The notes below the pieces were generated by a model. That model searched no databases. It was not told the origin of the DNA and saw nothing but the letters and a program-made list of their open reading frames with translations. This document shows positions 32,942 through 43,730 of a stretch of DNA of 63,978 nt, one piece after another. The number at the start of each line of letters is the position of its first letter. The stretch's first letter is position 1. Source of the stretch: an uncultured Bacteroidales bacterium (lineage in GTDB: Bacteria; Bacteroidota; Bacteroidia; Bacteroidales; Bacteroidaceae); NCBI GenBank assembly GCA_902801425.1, contig CADCIQ010000001.1, positions 1 through 63,978 on the forward strand. Direction: 5' to 3'. Position numbers and translations under genes: made by a program.

Positions 32942-33012
32942 CTTTATATCCTTGATTGGAAAAATGTATCTAAAAGCCTCTCCCCCTCGGGGGAGTCGGA
33001 GGGGGGCTTCCC
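32872..33012. repeat. GC-rich palindromic repeat, inverted pair, one copy inside ilvN
   Basis: Copy at 32872-32905 lies in the ilvN frame (SPSGETEGG); inverted partner at 32975-33012 abuts the ilvB stop. Spacer of about 70 bases contains the ilvN start. Confidence 0.8.
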
Positions 33013-34776
33013 CTACTCTACCTCAAACAGCATCTCATCCACATTACCTCCCGGAGGTGTCATTGGAAGCACGTTATCCTCTTCCTTTACAGCACATTGG
33101 AGAATGTATGGACCCTTTGTGTCGAGCATCTCACGGATTGCAGCATCAAGATCCTTACGGTCAACAACGGTCTTGCAAGGAATACCGTATGCCTCGGCAA
33201 TCTTCTCGTAGTCAGGGTTCACCATTGGGGTGAATGAGTAACGCTTGTCGAAGAACATATACTGCCATTGGCGTACATTGCCAAGGAAGTTATTGTTGAG
33301 CATTATCATCTTAACTGGGCATTGCTGCTCCATGATTGTTCCGAGTTCCTGAATGGTCATCTGGAAACCACCATCACCAGCAAACATACATACGGTTCTG
33401 TCAGGAGCACCGAAGGTTGCACCTATGGCAGCAGGAATACCGAAGCCCATAGTTCCGCAACCACCAGAGGTAATAACAGAACGCTCCTTAGTGAACTTGA
33501 AGTAACGGCAACCGAACATCTGGTTCTGGCCAACATCTGTTACGAGGACAGCCTCATTGTTTGCAGCCTCACTAACCTTACGAACGACCTCACCCATCAA
33601 CAGAGGTCCTTCCTTTGGATTAAGAGCTGCATCAATAACAAGGTTATACTCCTTTTCTGCGTATGGCTTAAAGCCCTCAATCCAGGTCTGATGCTTTGCT
33701 GGCTTTACATATTCAGAAACACTTGCAAGAGTTTCCTTACAGTCACCTACAAGAGCAAGATCCACCCTTACGTTCTTGTTTATCTCAGAAGGATCAATAT
33801 CGAAATGGATAATCTTTGCCTGCTTAGCGTATGTCTTTAGATTGCCTGTGATACGGTCGTCGAAACGCATACCAACGGCAATAAGCAGATCACACTGGTT
33901 AGTCATGAAGTTTGGAGCATAGTTTCCGTGCATTCCAAGCATACCCATATTCAGAGGGTGATCGGTAGGAGCAGCAGAAAGACCGAGAAGAGTCTGTCCG
34001 AATGGTATCTGTGCCTTCTCACAAAGTTCAAGAAGTTCCTTGTGAGCGCCACCAAGTTCTACACCCTGTCCTACGAGCATGAATGGCTTTACAGAATCAT
34101 TAATCATCTGTGCAGCCTTCTTGATAGCTTCCTGACTTGGATGATGCAAAGGCTTGTATGAACGGATGAAATCAACAGTCTGAGGCTCATACTCGAACTT
34201 GGATGTCTGGGCATTCTTGGTGAAATCAAGGACAACAGGTCCCGGACGACCAGACTTTGCAATATAGAACGCGCGAGCCACAGCCCAAGGAATATCCTCC
34301 GCACGACGAATCTGATAGTTCCACTTCGTTATTGGCTGGGTAACGCCCACAACGTCAACCTCCTGAAAGGCATCTGTTCCGAGCATAGCTGCACCCACCT
34401 GACCGCAGATGACGACGATAGGGGTAGAGTCGATCATAGCATCAGCCACACCGGTAATGGTGTTCATTGCACCAGGACCGGAAGTAACGATACAGCAACC
34501 TACCCTACCGCTTACACGAGCATAGCCCTGAGCCGCATGAACAGCCGCCTGCTCATGACGAACGAGTATGTGATTAAGAGTTTCCTTATGATCATACAGA
34601 GCATCGAATGTTGGCATAATAGCACCACCCGGATATCCGAACAGCGTCTCTACGCCCTCATGCTCCAATGATCGCATTAGTGCCTCAGCACCTGTAATGA
34701 GAGCCCCCTCCCGGCCTCCCCGAGGGGAGGAGGAGTTAGTCACATTTTTACCCTCTTGTATATTATTGTTATTCAT
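33013..34776 (-). CDS. ilvB: Acetolactate synthase large subunit
   Basis: Catalytic ThDP-dependent subunit forming acetolactate from pyruvate. Visible: EALMRSLEHEGVETLFGYPGGAIMP, the catalytic glutamate RHEQAAVHAAQGYA, GPGAMNTITGVADA, and the ThDP motif GDGGFQMTIQELGTI...NNNFLGNVRQWQ. 587 residues. The first twenty residues contain a repeat-encoded stretch SSSPRGGREGALITG (34701-34740); family members normally begin near ITGAEALMRSL, so this is repeat-derived N-terminal extension. Confidence 0.95.
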   Translation of the reverse strand: MNNNNIQEGKNVTNSSSPRGGREGALITGAEALMRSLEHEGVETLFGYPGGAIMPTFDALYDHKETLNHILVRHEQAAVHAAQGYARVSGRVGCCIVTSGPGAMNTITGVADAMIDSTPIVVICGQVGAAMLGTDAFQEVDVVGVTQPITKWNYQIRRAEDIPWAVARAFYIAKSGRPGPVVLDFTKNAQTSKFEYEPQTVDFIRSYKPLHHPSQEAIKKAAQMINDSVKPFMLVGQGVELGGAHKELLELCEKAQIPFGQTLLGLSAAPTDHPLNMGMLGMHGNYAPNFMTNQCDLLIAVGMRFDDRITGNLKTYAKQAKIIHFDIDPSEINKNVRVDLALVGDCKETLASVSEYVKPAKHQTWIEGFKPYAEKEYNLVIDAALNPKEGPLLMGEVVRKVSEAANNEAVLVTDVGQNQMFGCRYFKFTKERSVITSGGCGTMGFGIPAAIGATFGAPDRTVCMFAGDGGFQMTIQELGTIMEQQCPVKMIMLNNNFLGNVRQWQYMFFDKRYSFTPMVNPDYEKIAEAYGIPCKTVVDRKDLDAAIREMLDTKGPYILQCAVKEEDNVLPMTPPGGNVDEMLFEVE

Positions 34777-35247
34777 CTCAAAAAATATATCTGCAAATGA
34801 CTTTTATTACATCATCTATCTTTTCTATTATCGTCTCATTATCAAAACGGATAACAGTAAAACCCATTTCATTTAGTCGTTCTGTACGTTTCTCATCAAG
34901 AAGTTCTTGAGCAGGTTGACAATGATATCCACCATCAACCTCTATAACCAGCTTTTCTTCAAGGCAGACAAAATCTACGATATACTGACCTATAACATGC
35001 TGTCTATTAAACTTCTTCCCAAGTCTGTTTCCACGCAAACGATCCCACAGAAACCTTTCCGCTTCAGTCTGGTATTTTCTATTCTCCTTTGCCCATTCGT
35101 GCAACATGGAGTATAATACCGGATCTGCTGTATTATATACATAATTCATAAGCGAATATGTCTTTTAGCGATTCATTTGGCAGATGTCCAGACATCAGAC
35201 ATTACCGACTAAACTTCTCCCTCCCTCGGGAGGGCTGGGGAGGGGTC
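34701..35247. mobile_element. Candidate cassette: DUF559 nuclease gene between inverted palindromic repeats
   Basis: A copy of the GC-rich repeat at 34701-34740 (inside the ilvB 5' end) and an inverted copy at 35212-35247 (touching the ilvD stop) enclose the DUF559 gene. Elsewhere the same inverted pairs enclose only 50-170 bases of noncoding spacer. I infer a minimal mobile unit, not a known element class. Confidence 0.45.
34778..35149 (-). CDS. DUF559 endonuclease-like protein
   Basis: A 123-residue protein of the DUF559 / very-short-patch-repair-like PD-(D/E)XK group. Motifs: WAKENRKYQTEAERFLWDRLR at the N-terminus, then the nuclease core GQYIVDFVCLEEKLVIEVDGGYH (D...ExD pattern, about 58-80) and RTERLNEMGFTVIRFDNETI. 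It sits between ilvD and ilvB on the same strand, one base away from the ilvB start, in a place where other Bacteroidetes have no gene. Bracketed by inverted copies of the dispersed repeat. Biological role of DUF559 proteins is not established. Confidence 0.85.
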   Translation of the reverse strand: MNYVYNTADPVLYSMLHEWAKENRKYQTEAERFLWDRLRGNRLGKKFNRQHVIGQYIVDFVCLEEKLVIEVDGGYHCQPAQELLDEKRTERLNEMGFTVIRFDNETIIEKIDDVIKVICRYIF

Positions 35248-37048
35248 AATCTATAATCCTCACACCACCCTTATCGGCACTTGCCACACTCTTGGCATAT
35301 GCACGAAGAGCCTTGCTGACCACACGGTTACGCTTCAATGGCTGCTGTGGACGTGCCTCAAGTTCCTCATCGGAGAGTTTCACGTTGATAGAGCGTGAAG
35401 GAATATCAATAACGATGATATCGCCATCCTTGATCTTACCAATATTACCACCAGAAGCTGCCTCTGGAGAGATATGACCGATTGAAAGACCTGATGTACC
35501 ACCAGAGAAACGACCATCGGTAATAAGAGCACATTCCTTACCCATGTGCATAGACTTGATATATGATGTTGGGTAGAGCATTTCCTGCATACCTGGACCA
35601 CCCTTAGGACCTTCGTGAGTGATTACCACGCAATCGCCTTTCTTCACCTTACCGCCAAGGATTCCCTCACAAGCGTCCTCCTGAGAGTCAAATACAACAG
35701 CAGGACCTTCGAAGTGCCAAAGTTCAGGCGCAACACCTGCGGTCTTTACCACACAACCATCCTTAGCAATATTACCGAACAATACAGCCATACCGCCATC
35801 CTTTGTGTAAGCGTGCTCTATATCGCGGATACAACCATTAGCACGGTCGGTATCAAGACTCTCCCATTGAGCATCCTGTGAGCCCATCACGTTAGAGAAC
35901 TTACCACCAGGAGCAGAATGATAGATACGAGATGCCTCCGGATCAATATTCTCCTTGAGGATAGAATACTTCTCGATATCCTCACCAAGGGTAGCACCAT
36001 TCACGCGCTTGCAAGAGAGGTCAAGGAGATTACCCTTAGCCAACTCACCCATGATACCGAGAATACCACCTGCGCGGTTCTCCTCCTGAATTGAATATTT
36101 CTGCCAGTTAGGAGCAAGTTTGCAGAGGAATGGCACCTTACGAGAGAGTGCATCGATATCAGGCATTGTGAAATCAACCTCTGCCTCCTGAGCAACAGCA
36201 AGGAGGTGGAGTACGGTATTTGTAGAAGCACCCATAGCGATATCAAGAGTCATCGCGTTGAGGAATGCCTGACGTGTAGCTATTGAACGTGGGAGAACTG
36301 AGTCGTCACCATCCTCATAGTATGCAAATGCGTTCTTCACAATCTGCTTTGCAGCATCCTTGAAGAGCTGAATACGGTTCTTGTGAGTAGCAAGGATAGA
36401 GCCGTTGCCCGGAAGTGAGAGACCGAGAGCCTCTGTGAGTGAGTTCATAGAGTTGGCTGTGAACATACCAGAGCAAGCACCACAACCAGGACAAGCCATC
36501 TGCTCAACCTCTGCAAGTTCCTCATCGCTTACGGTTGGGTCACCACCCTTAATCATAGCTGTGATAAGGTCGGCATTCTCTCCCTTGTATTTGTGTGACT
36601 CCATAGGACCACCAGAAACGAATACCGTTGGGATGTTAAGGCGCATAGAAGCCATAAGCATACCAGGAGTAACCTTGTCGCAGTTAGAGATACATATCAT
36701 AGCGTCAGCCTTGTGAGCATTAATCATGTACTCTACAGAGTCAGCAATAACATCACGAGAAGGCAATGAATAGAGCATTCCGTCGTGGCCCATTGCAATA
36801 CCGTCATCCACAGCAATAGTATTGAACTCTGCTGCATAGCATCCCATAGCCTCAATCTCCTTCTTCACAATCTGACCAATCTCGTGGAGGTGTGTGTGAC
36901 CAGGAACGAACTGTGTGAATGAATTTACGATAGCAATGATTGGCTTTCCAAACTGCTCACGCTTCATACCATTGGCAACCCATAGGGCACGGGCGCCAGC
37001 CATACGTCTGCCTTCTGTGCAGACGCTACTTCTCAACTGATGTTTCAT
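35246..37048 (-). CDS. ilvD: Dihydroxy-acid dehydratase
   Basis: Fe-S enzyme converting dihydroxyisovalerate to ketoisovalerate, third step of valine/isoleucine synthesis. Cluster cysteines are visible in [11 protein letters not shown] and [17 protein letters not shown], with [11 protein letters not shown] before them and [19 protein letters not shown] near the C-terminus. At 600 residues it has the normal family length. First gene of the operon with a promoter at 37105-37138; the stop codon abuts a GC-rich repeat. Confidence 0.96.
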   Translation of the reverse strand: MKHQLRSSVCTEGRRMAGARALWVANGMKREQFGKPIIAIVNSFTQFVPGHTHLHEIGQIVKKEIEAMGCYAAEFNTIAVDDGIAMGHDGMLYSLPSRDVIADSVEYMINAHKADAMICISNCDKVTPGMLMASMRLNIPTVFVSGGPMESHKYKGENADLITAMIKGGDPTVSDEELAEVEQMACPGCGACSGMFTANSMNSLTEALGLSLPGNGSILATHKNRIQLFKDAAKQIVKNAFAYYEDGDDSVLPRSIATRQAFLNAMTLDIAMGASTNTVLHLLAVAQEAEVDFTMPDIDALSRKVPFLCKLAPNWQKYSIQEENRAGGILGIMGELAKGNLLDLSCKRVNGATLGEDIEKYSILKENIDPEASRIYHSAPGGKFSNVMGSQDAQWESLDTDRANGCIRDIEHAYTKDGGMAVLFGNIAKDGCVVKTAGVAPELWHFEGPAVVFDSQEDACEGILGGKVKKGDCVVITHEGPKGGPGMQEMLYPTSYIKSMHMGKECALITDGRFSGGTSGLSIGHISPEAASGGNIGKIKDGDIIVIDIPSRSINVKLSDEELEARPQQPLKRNRVVSKALRAYAKSVASADKGGVRIID

Positions 37049-37104
37049 ATTGTCGTTTTTGTATATTTACTTAAAGATAATCGAGAAAAATCCCAAATTG
37101 GCTA

Positions 37105-37138
37105 CAAAATTACTGATTTTTTGACTAAAATCCAACAA
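37105..37138 (-). promoter_or_regulatory. Promoter of the ilv operon
   Basis: Minus strand: TTG-rich -33 element (about 37138-37133), 20 bp, TAATTTTG (37112-37105), 57 bases before the ilvD start. Confidence 0.6.
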
Positions 37139-37299
37139 TTTACTTATATTTTTTGTTAAATCTGAGGAAATTCCTTACTTTTTGTCAATCAAATCAAGGG
37201 AAATGCTTATAATCCTAAACTATAGGGGTTGAGAGAGCAAAAGAAAAAATCACAGGTTGCTTACGCTTCCTTACTACACCTTCACAACTATTTTGTTTC

Positions 37300-37398
37300 T
37301 CCATAGATACTACATCATTTGTCCATCGATACTCCATCGAAACGATGGACTATCGATGGATTATCGATGGATTATCGATGGATTATCTTCGGAGGAAG
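37300..37398. repeat. 11-bp phase-locked array with mirror halves
   Basis: Nine 11-bp units. The left units carry TCCATCG, the right ones CGATGGA (GATGGATTATC three times in a row), so the array switches strand in the middle while keeping phase. Confidence 0.85.
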
Positions 37399-37468
37399 AG
37401 CGGACAAATAGCAGTATCACTAATAAGTGAAATGCCTTGTTTTAGGGATAGAAAAAGCATAGACGAAA

Positions 37469-37497
37469 AAGTCCCGACAAGCGAACCTGTCGGGACA
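37469..37497 (-). terminator. Terminator of the OmpA-like gene
   Basis: Perfect 9-bp stem GTCCCGACA / TGTCGGGAC with 8-nt loop, followed by TTTTT on the minus strand, 24 bases after the stop. Confidence 0.88.
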
Positions 37498-37520
37498 AAT
37501 ATCATATATTAAGAGAATAA

Positions 37521-38732
37521 TTACTTGTTAAGGTCGGTAAAGGTAGCAACGCGGTTGAACTCTACCTCATCGAAAAGCTTGTCTGTTGCGCCAAGACCTT
37601 CTGTCTCAAGGCGATCAGCAGCAATCTTATACTTCTTGACAAGCACATCCTTAACTGCATTAGCACGAGCCTCCGAAAGTTTCTGGTTGAGTTCTGGATT
37701 ACCCTCTGGAGAAGCATAACCTGAGATCTTAACCTTTGCCTCTGGGTGCTTCTTCATATAGTTAGCTATGAGAGAGATGTTAGCCTCCTGACTCTTCTCA
37801 ACGGCACTCTTACCCTGACCGAATACAACCGTTGGCTGGAGGTTAGCGGTCTGCTTTACAACCTGTACCTGCTCTACAACTGTAGTAGGCTTGTTCTTGC
37901 AGTCCTCAAGTTCCTTCTTCAGACGGCTGATTTCCACATCCTTTTCTGTAAGAGTACGGTTTGTCTGAGCCTCGTTAGCAGAAATTGTAGTACGAAGGTC
38001 GTTAATCTTAGCATTGAGGGCATCAACCTCTGCCTGATCACGAAGCTGCTCGATAGTGAAGTTATGCTTGCCGTTAGAATTCTTGAACTTATAGTTCAGA
38101 CCTATTTTGAAACTGAAATGTGCACGATCATTATGATAGTCCAAAGTATTCAGGATCTCCTCACTTCCAAGAATATCCCATGTGATAGAAGGCTCTGCAT
38201 ATACCTGAACAGCCTTCTCCTTACCGAGGTTTACAGCAAAATCAAGACCGATTTTTGATGTGAGAGCATCAAGCTCAGAATTTCCATATCTGTGTCCCCA
38301 GCCAAAGCCGCCAAGACCGAGAACCTCGAAACAACGTGGTTCGCCCTTATAGCCACCGAACAGATTTGAGAGGTTTGCAGTACCGATGAGACTAATATCC
38401 GTATTATCTACAAAAGTCTTGGTATCAAGCTTATATGTCTTACCATAAAGTTCGTAGCTTGTTGGAGTGCTTGCGAAATGCATATTGGCATCAACACCAA
38501 TACCAAACACAGTACCAAAGTTCTTTACGAGACGAAGACCTAACTCAGGAGTAAGGTTCCCCATAACCCTGTAGCCCTTGAGTGGAGTAGATACACCCCA
38601 ATTAACACCCAAATAGATGTTATCACCTGCACTATTAGGAACAATCGCAGTTCTCTGTGCGCTTTCTGTTGTTTGAGCAAATACTGATGCTGATACAGCA
38701 ACAGCTGCCATAATCATTGAGATTTTCTTCAT
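37521..38732 (-). CDS. OmpA-family outer membrane protein
   Basis: A 403-residue envelope protein. Signal peptide (MKKISMIMAAVAVSASVFAQ), N-terminal beta-barrel (about 30-220), a coiled-coil linker (about 235-290, LNAKINDLRTTISANEAQTNRTLTEKDVEISRLKKELEDC) and a C-terminal OmpA/MotB peptidoglycan-binding domain (about 300-400) with VKISGYASPEGNPELNQKLSEARANAVKDVL. It anchors outer membrane to peptidoglycan. Good promoter and terminator suggest a strongly expressed single gene. Confidence 0.92.
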   Translation of the reverse strand: MKKISMIMAAVAVSASVFAQTTESAQRTAIVPNSAGDNIYLGVNWGVSTPLKGYRVMGNLTPELGLRLVKNFGTVFGIGVDANMHFASTPTSYELYGKTYKLDTKTFVDNTDISLIGTANLSNLFGGYKGEPRCFEVLGLGGFGWGHRYGNSELDALTSKIGLDFAVNLGKEKAVQVYAEPSITWDILGSEEILNTLDYHNDRAHFSFKIGLNYKFKNSNGKHNFTIEQLRDQAEVDALNAKINDLRTTISANEAQTNRTLTEKDVEISRLKKELEDCKNKPTTVVEQVQVVKQTANLQPTVVFGQGKSAVEKSQEANISLIANYMKKHPEAKVKISGYASPEGNPELNQKLSEARANAVKDVLVKKYKIAADRLETEGLGATDKLFDEVEFNRVATFTDLNK

Positions 38733-38781
38733 GTTGTACTATAATATATGTATTTTCTTTTTACCCTTTCCTATTTGGGGC

Positions 38782-38814
38782 GCAAAATAATAACATTTTT
38801 TCCAATTGGCAAAA
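38782..38814 (-). promoter_or_regulatory. Promoter of the OmpA-like gene
   Basis: Minus strand: TTTTG (38814-38810), about 20 bp, TATTTTGC (38789-38782). Confidence 0.6.
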
Positions 38815-38875
38815 TATTTTAACAAAAAATAAATTGTTTGCGCACACATTTTAATTTATTTTTATTAAACAACAG

Positions 38876-38925
38876 AAAAAGCGCACCATTTATCGGTATA
38901 ATCTACCAACAAATAGTGCGCTTAT
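38876..38925 (-). terminator. Terminator of trmD
   Basis: AAGCGCACCATTT pairs with AAATAGTGCGCTT (one mismatch) and is followed by TTTTT on the minus strand, 18 bases after the trmD stop. Confidence 0.75.
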
Positions 38926-38942
38926 TTTTACGGTTTTTACTA

Positions 38943-39641
38943 TTATTTTTTCAAAAGGTCGGGACGCAAGGCTTTCGTGCGAGCTAAGGCCTGTTCCATC
39001 TCCCAGTCCTTTATCTTTGCCTCATGCCCAGAGAGCAGTATTTCGGGTATTCCCCATGTCTCTTCAGGATTATCAACTGGATGATATTCGGCTGGCCGGG
39101 TATAGCAAGGAGGCTCGAGAAGGTTGTCCTGGAAAGAATCACTCAAAGCCGACTCTACATCACCTATAACACCAGGGATGATTCTCACAACGCTATCAGC
39201 AATAACGGCAGCAGCAAGTTCGCCTCCTGTCAGGACATAATCGCCAATAGATATTTCGCGAGTGATGAGGTGTTCACGAATACGATAGTCTATACCCTTA
39301 TAGTGACCACATATTATAATAATGTTCTCCTTGAGTGACAGGTCATTAGCAACCGACTGATTGAAAGTCTCGCCATCAGGAGCGGTAAAGATTATCTCGT
39401 CATAATGGCGTTCTTTCTTCAAGGCAGAGATACACGCATCAAGTGGCTGGCATTGGATAACCATACCCGCCTTGCCTCCGTATGGATAATCGTCCACACG
39501 CTTCCACTTATCCGCGGTATAGTCACGCAGATTATGAATATGAATCTCTGCAAGTCCCTTCTTCTGAGCACGCCCCATGATAGATTCGTTTATGAATCCC
39601 TGCAACATCTCAGGAAGAACGGTAATAATATCTATTCGCAT
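38943..39641 (-). CDS. trmD: tRNA (guanine-37-N1)-methyltransferase
   Basis: SPOUT methyltransferase placing m1G37 in tRNA and preventing frameshifting. 232 residues. Motifs: [12 protein letters not shown] start, [13 protein letters not shown], the trefoil-knot SAM site [36 protein letters not shown] and the C-terminal PCYTRPAEY. Heptad array directly upstream (39647-39681). Confidence 0.96.
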   Translation of the reverse strand: MRIDIITVLPEMLQGFINESIMGRAQKKGLAEIHIHNLRDYTADKWKRVDDYPYGGKAGMVIQCQPLDACISALKKERHYDEIIFTAPDGETFNQSVANDLSLKENIIIICGHYKGIDYRIREHLITREISIGDYVLTGGELAAAVIADSVVRIIPGVIGDVESALSDSFQDNLLEPPCYTRPAEYHPVDNPEETWGIPEILLSGHEAKIKDWEMEQALARTKALRPDLLKK

Positions 39642-39646
39642 CTTAA

Positions 39647-39681
39647 CATTTACAATTTACCATTTACAATGTACAATTTAC
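39647..39681. repeat. 7-bp phase-locked array upstream of trmD
   Basis: Five heptads: CATTTAC, AATTTAC, CATTTAC, AATGTAC, AATTTAC. Confidence 0.8.
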
Positions 39682-39779
39682 AGGCTACAAAGTTACTACA
39701 TTTTAACGAGATTATTCTGTTTTTTCTTTTTTTTATTTTGTTTTCAATCGAAATCTCTCCTTATTACATTATTTTTTTG

Positions 39780-39787
39780 TAACTTTG
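39780..39787 (+). promoter_or_regulatory. -7 box of ligA promoter
   Basis: TAACTTTG followed by CA, 36 bases before the ligA start. The -33 element is not clear. Confidence 0.5.
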
Positions 39788-39807
39788 CATGAAATAATGC
39801 CAATTGA

Positions 39808-42013
<2,206 letters not shown>

Positions 42014-42021
42014 ACATAATT

Positions 42022-42825
42022 ATGAAAATCGGCATAGATGTAGGCATCAGCACTACAAAGATAGTAGGTATCACTTCCGACCTTCAAGTCGTATCACCTA
42101 CACGCATCAAGGCTACAGATCCTGTAACTTCACTCTATGGTGCGTTTGGTAAGTTCCTCTTCGACAACAAAATCACGCTCTCTGACATAGAAAAAGTGAT
42201 GATAACTGGTGTTGGAGCGGAATACATAGAAGGGAACATATACGGACTACCCACAATACGCATACCTGAGTTTCAGGCAGATGCCCAAGGGGCAAAGTTC
42301 GGTTCTGGACTCTCGCGCATGATTACCGTCTCTATGGGTACAGGTACGACTATTATCCGTGTAGATGGCGATGATGTGCAGCACCTTGGCGGACTCGGTA
42401 TGGGTGGCGGTACGCTTATCGGACTCTCCCGACTACTCCTCGGAACAGACGATATACACCATATTGTTGAACTTGCTTCTCAAGGCAATATATCAAATAT
42501 CAATCTCAACATAGGTGACATTTCCCCTCGTCCACTTCCCGGACTTCCTCTCGACACCACAGCCTCACTATTCGGAAAGGCTGGTCATGACACCCGCAAA
42601 GAAGATATTGCTCTTGGAATCATCTGTACCGTCATACAAACTATCTGTTCAGGAACGGTTCTCGCAAGTAAGGGAACAGACATCAAGGACTTTGTGATGA
42701 TAGGTAACCTCACCCTCCTACCCCAGACGCGAGAGATTTTCAACTCCGTAGAAACTCTATATGGGGTACATTTCATAATCCCCAGGCACTCCGAATACTG
42801 TACTGCTATCGGGTGTTGTGTTTAG
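42022..42825 (+). CDS. coaW: Type II pantothenate kinase
   Basis: First step of CoA synthesis. 267 residues from ATG 42022 (MKIGIDVGISTTKIVGI, phosphate-binding start of the ASKHA fold). Further motifs: VGAEYIEGN, SMGTGTTIIRVDGDDVQHLGGLGMGGGTLIGLSRLLLG and FVMIGNLTLLP. The GTG at 42001 would add residues encoded by the repeat and is rejected. Downstream a shared terminator-like hairpin separates it from the polysaccharide locus. Confidence 0.9.
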   Translation: MKIGIDVGISTTKIVGITSDLQVVSPTRIKATDPVTSLYGAFGKFLFDNKITLSDIEKVMITGVGAEYIEGNIYGLPTIRIPEFQADAQGAKFGSGLSRMITVSMGTGTTIIRVDGDDVQHLGGLGMGGGTLIGLSRLLLGTDDIHHIVELASQGNISNINLNIGDISPRPLPGLPLDTTASLFGKAGHDTRKEDIALGIICTVIQTICSGTVLASKGTDIKDFVMIGNLTLLPQTREIFNSVETLYGVHFIIPRHSEYCTAIGCCV

Positions 42826-42845
42826 GGGGTAGAGCAAACAAAATG

Positions 42846-42890
42846 CAAAGACGCAAAGTCACGGATTTTTCCTATGACCTTGCGTCTTTG
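42846..42890. terminator. Bidirectional terminator-like hairpin
   Basis: CAAAGACGCAA (42846-42856) and its exact complement (42880-42890) between the convergent coaW and glycosyltransferase genes. Flanks are only partly T-rich. Confidence 0.55.
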
Positions 42891-42911
42891 TTATTGGATG
42901 ATTTGTAATTA

Positions 42912-43730
42912 TCAAGAAAGTCTTCCTAATGCAAGTTCTCCTATCTTATAGACATACCTCAAAGCGAGGAATAAGATATTTGAATACACACCATTCTCCT
43001 TGAGTGCCTTTTGGTGGTCTCGATTAATCTGCCAATGACTACTTGCACCACTATTGCTCGTACCACCAGAGCGCATAGTAACAAAATCTCTATTTATGTA
43101 ATGTGTCTTGATTCTTCCTACGAATATCGTTCTCACAAGAAACTCGAAATCAGCAGCAATCTTATATGATGTATTGAAATAAGCACAACTCACATCGCCC
43201 TTGAAGCCTTCAATCTTCGTACCATCAAGTTTGAAACGCTCGTATGTTGCCTTCTTGCAATAGAATGAAGGATGGGCAGGCATAAAACCAAAACGCATCC
43301 ACCCTCTTCTGAACATCTTGCTTGAATAATATCTTACAAGTTTCGATGTATCATCAGCCCTGACATAATGAATATCACCATAAAGAGCATCAATATCAGG
43401 AGTTTCTTCAAACTGACGAGCAATAATACGGAGAATACCATTCGATGTATAGAAATCATCCGAATTCAATATCCCCACAACCTCACCAGTAGTAGCCCTT
43501 ATGCCCTGATTCATGGCATCATAAAGTCCTTTATCGGGAGAAGATAGCAGTTTCATCCGCCCCTCAAAGCGAGGTTCATATTCACGGCAAATATCTAAAG
43601 TGTTATCAGTTGAGCCACCATCCTTGATCACAAGTTCATAATCAGAATAGTCCTGCCGAAGAATACTTTCTAAAGTATCCCTCAAGGTAGCCCCGCTATT
43701 GTATGTAGCCGTGATAATTGATATCTTCAT
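42912..43730 (-). CDS. Family 2 glycosyltransferase
   Basis: A 272-residue GT-A fold transferase. SIITATYNSGATLRDTLESIL, the nucleotide site VIKDGGSTDNT and acceptor/metal part ILNSDDFY (DxD-like) and DALYGDIHYV are typical of WcaA-type enzymes. Last gene of the polysaccharide locus; its start overlaps the preceding NTP_transf_5 stop by ATGA, so they are coupled. Donor sugar unknown. Confidence 0.88.
   Translation of the reverse strand: MKISIITATYNSGATLRDTLESILRQDYSDYELVIKDGGSTDNTLDICREYEPRFEGRMKLLSSPDKGLYDAMNQGIRATTGEVVGILNSDDFYTSNGILRIIARQFEETPDIDALYGDIHYVRADDTSKLVRYYSSKMFRRGWMRFGFMPAHPSFYCKKATYERFKLDGTKIEGFKGDVSCAYFNTSYKIAADFEFLVRTIFVGRIKTHYINRDFVTMRSGGTSNSGASSHWQINRDHQKALKENGVYSNILFLALRYVYKIGELALGRLS

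Larger units (their letters stand above)
37049..37520. other. Intergenic region: ilvD promoter, 11-bp array, ompA terminator
   Basis: 472 bp without gene. Holds the ilvD promoter (37105-37138), the 11-bp array (37300-37398) and the terminator of the OmpA-like gene (37469-37497). Confidence 0.65.
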
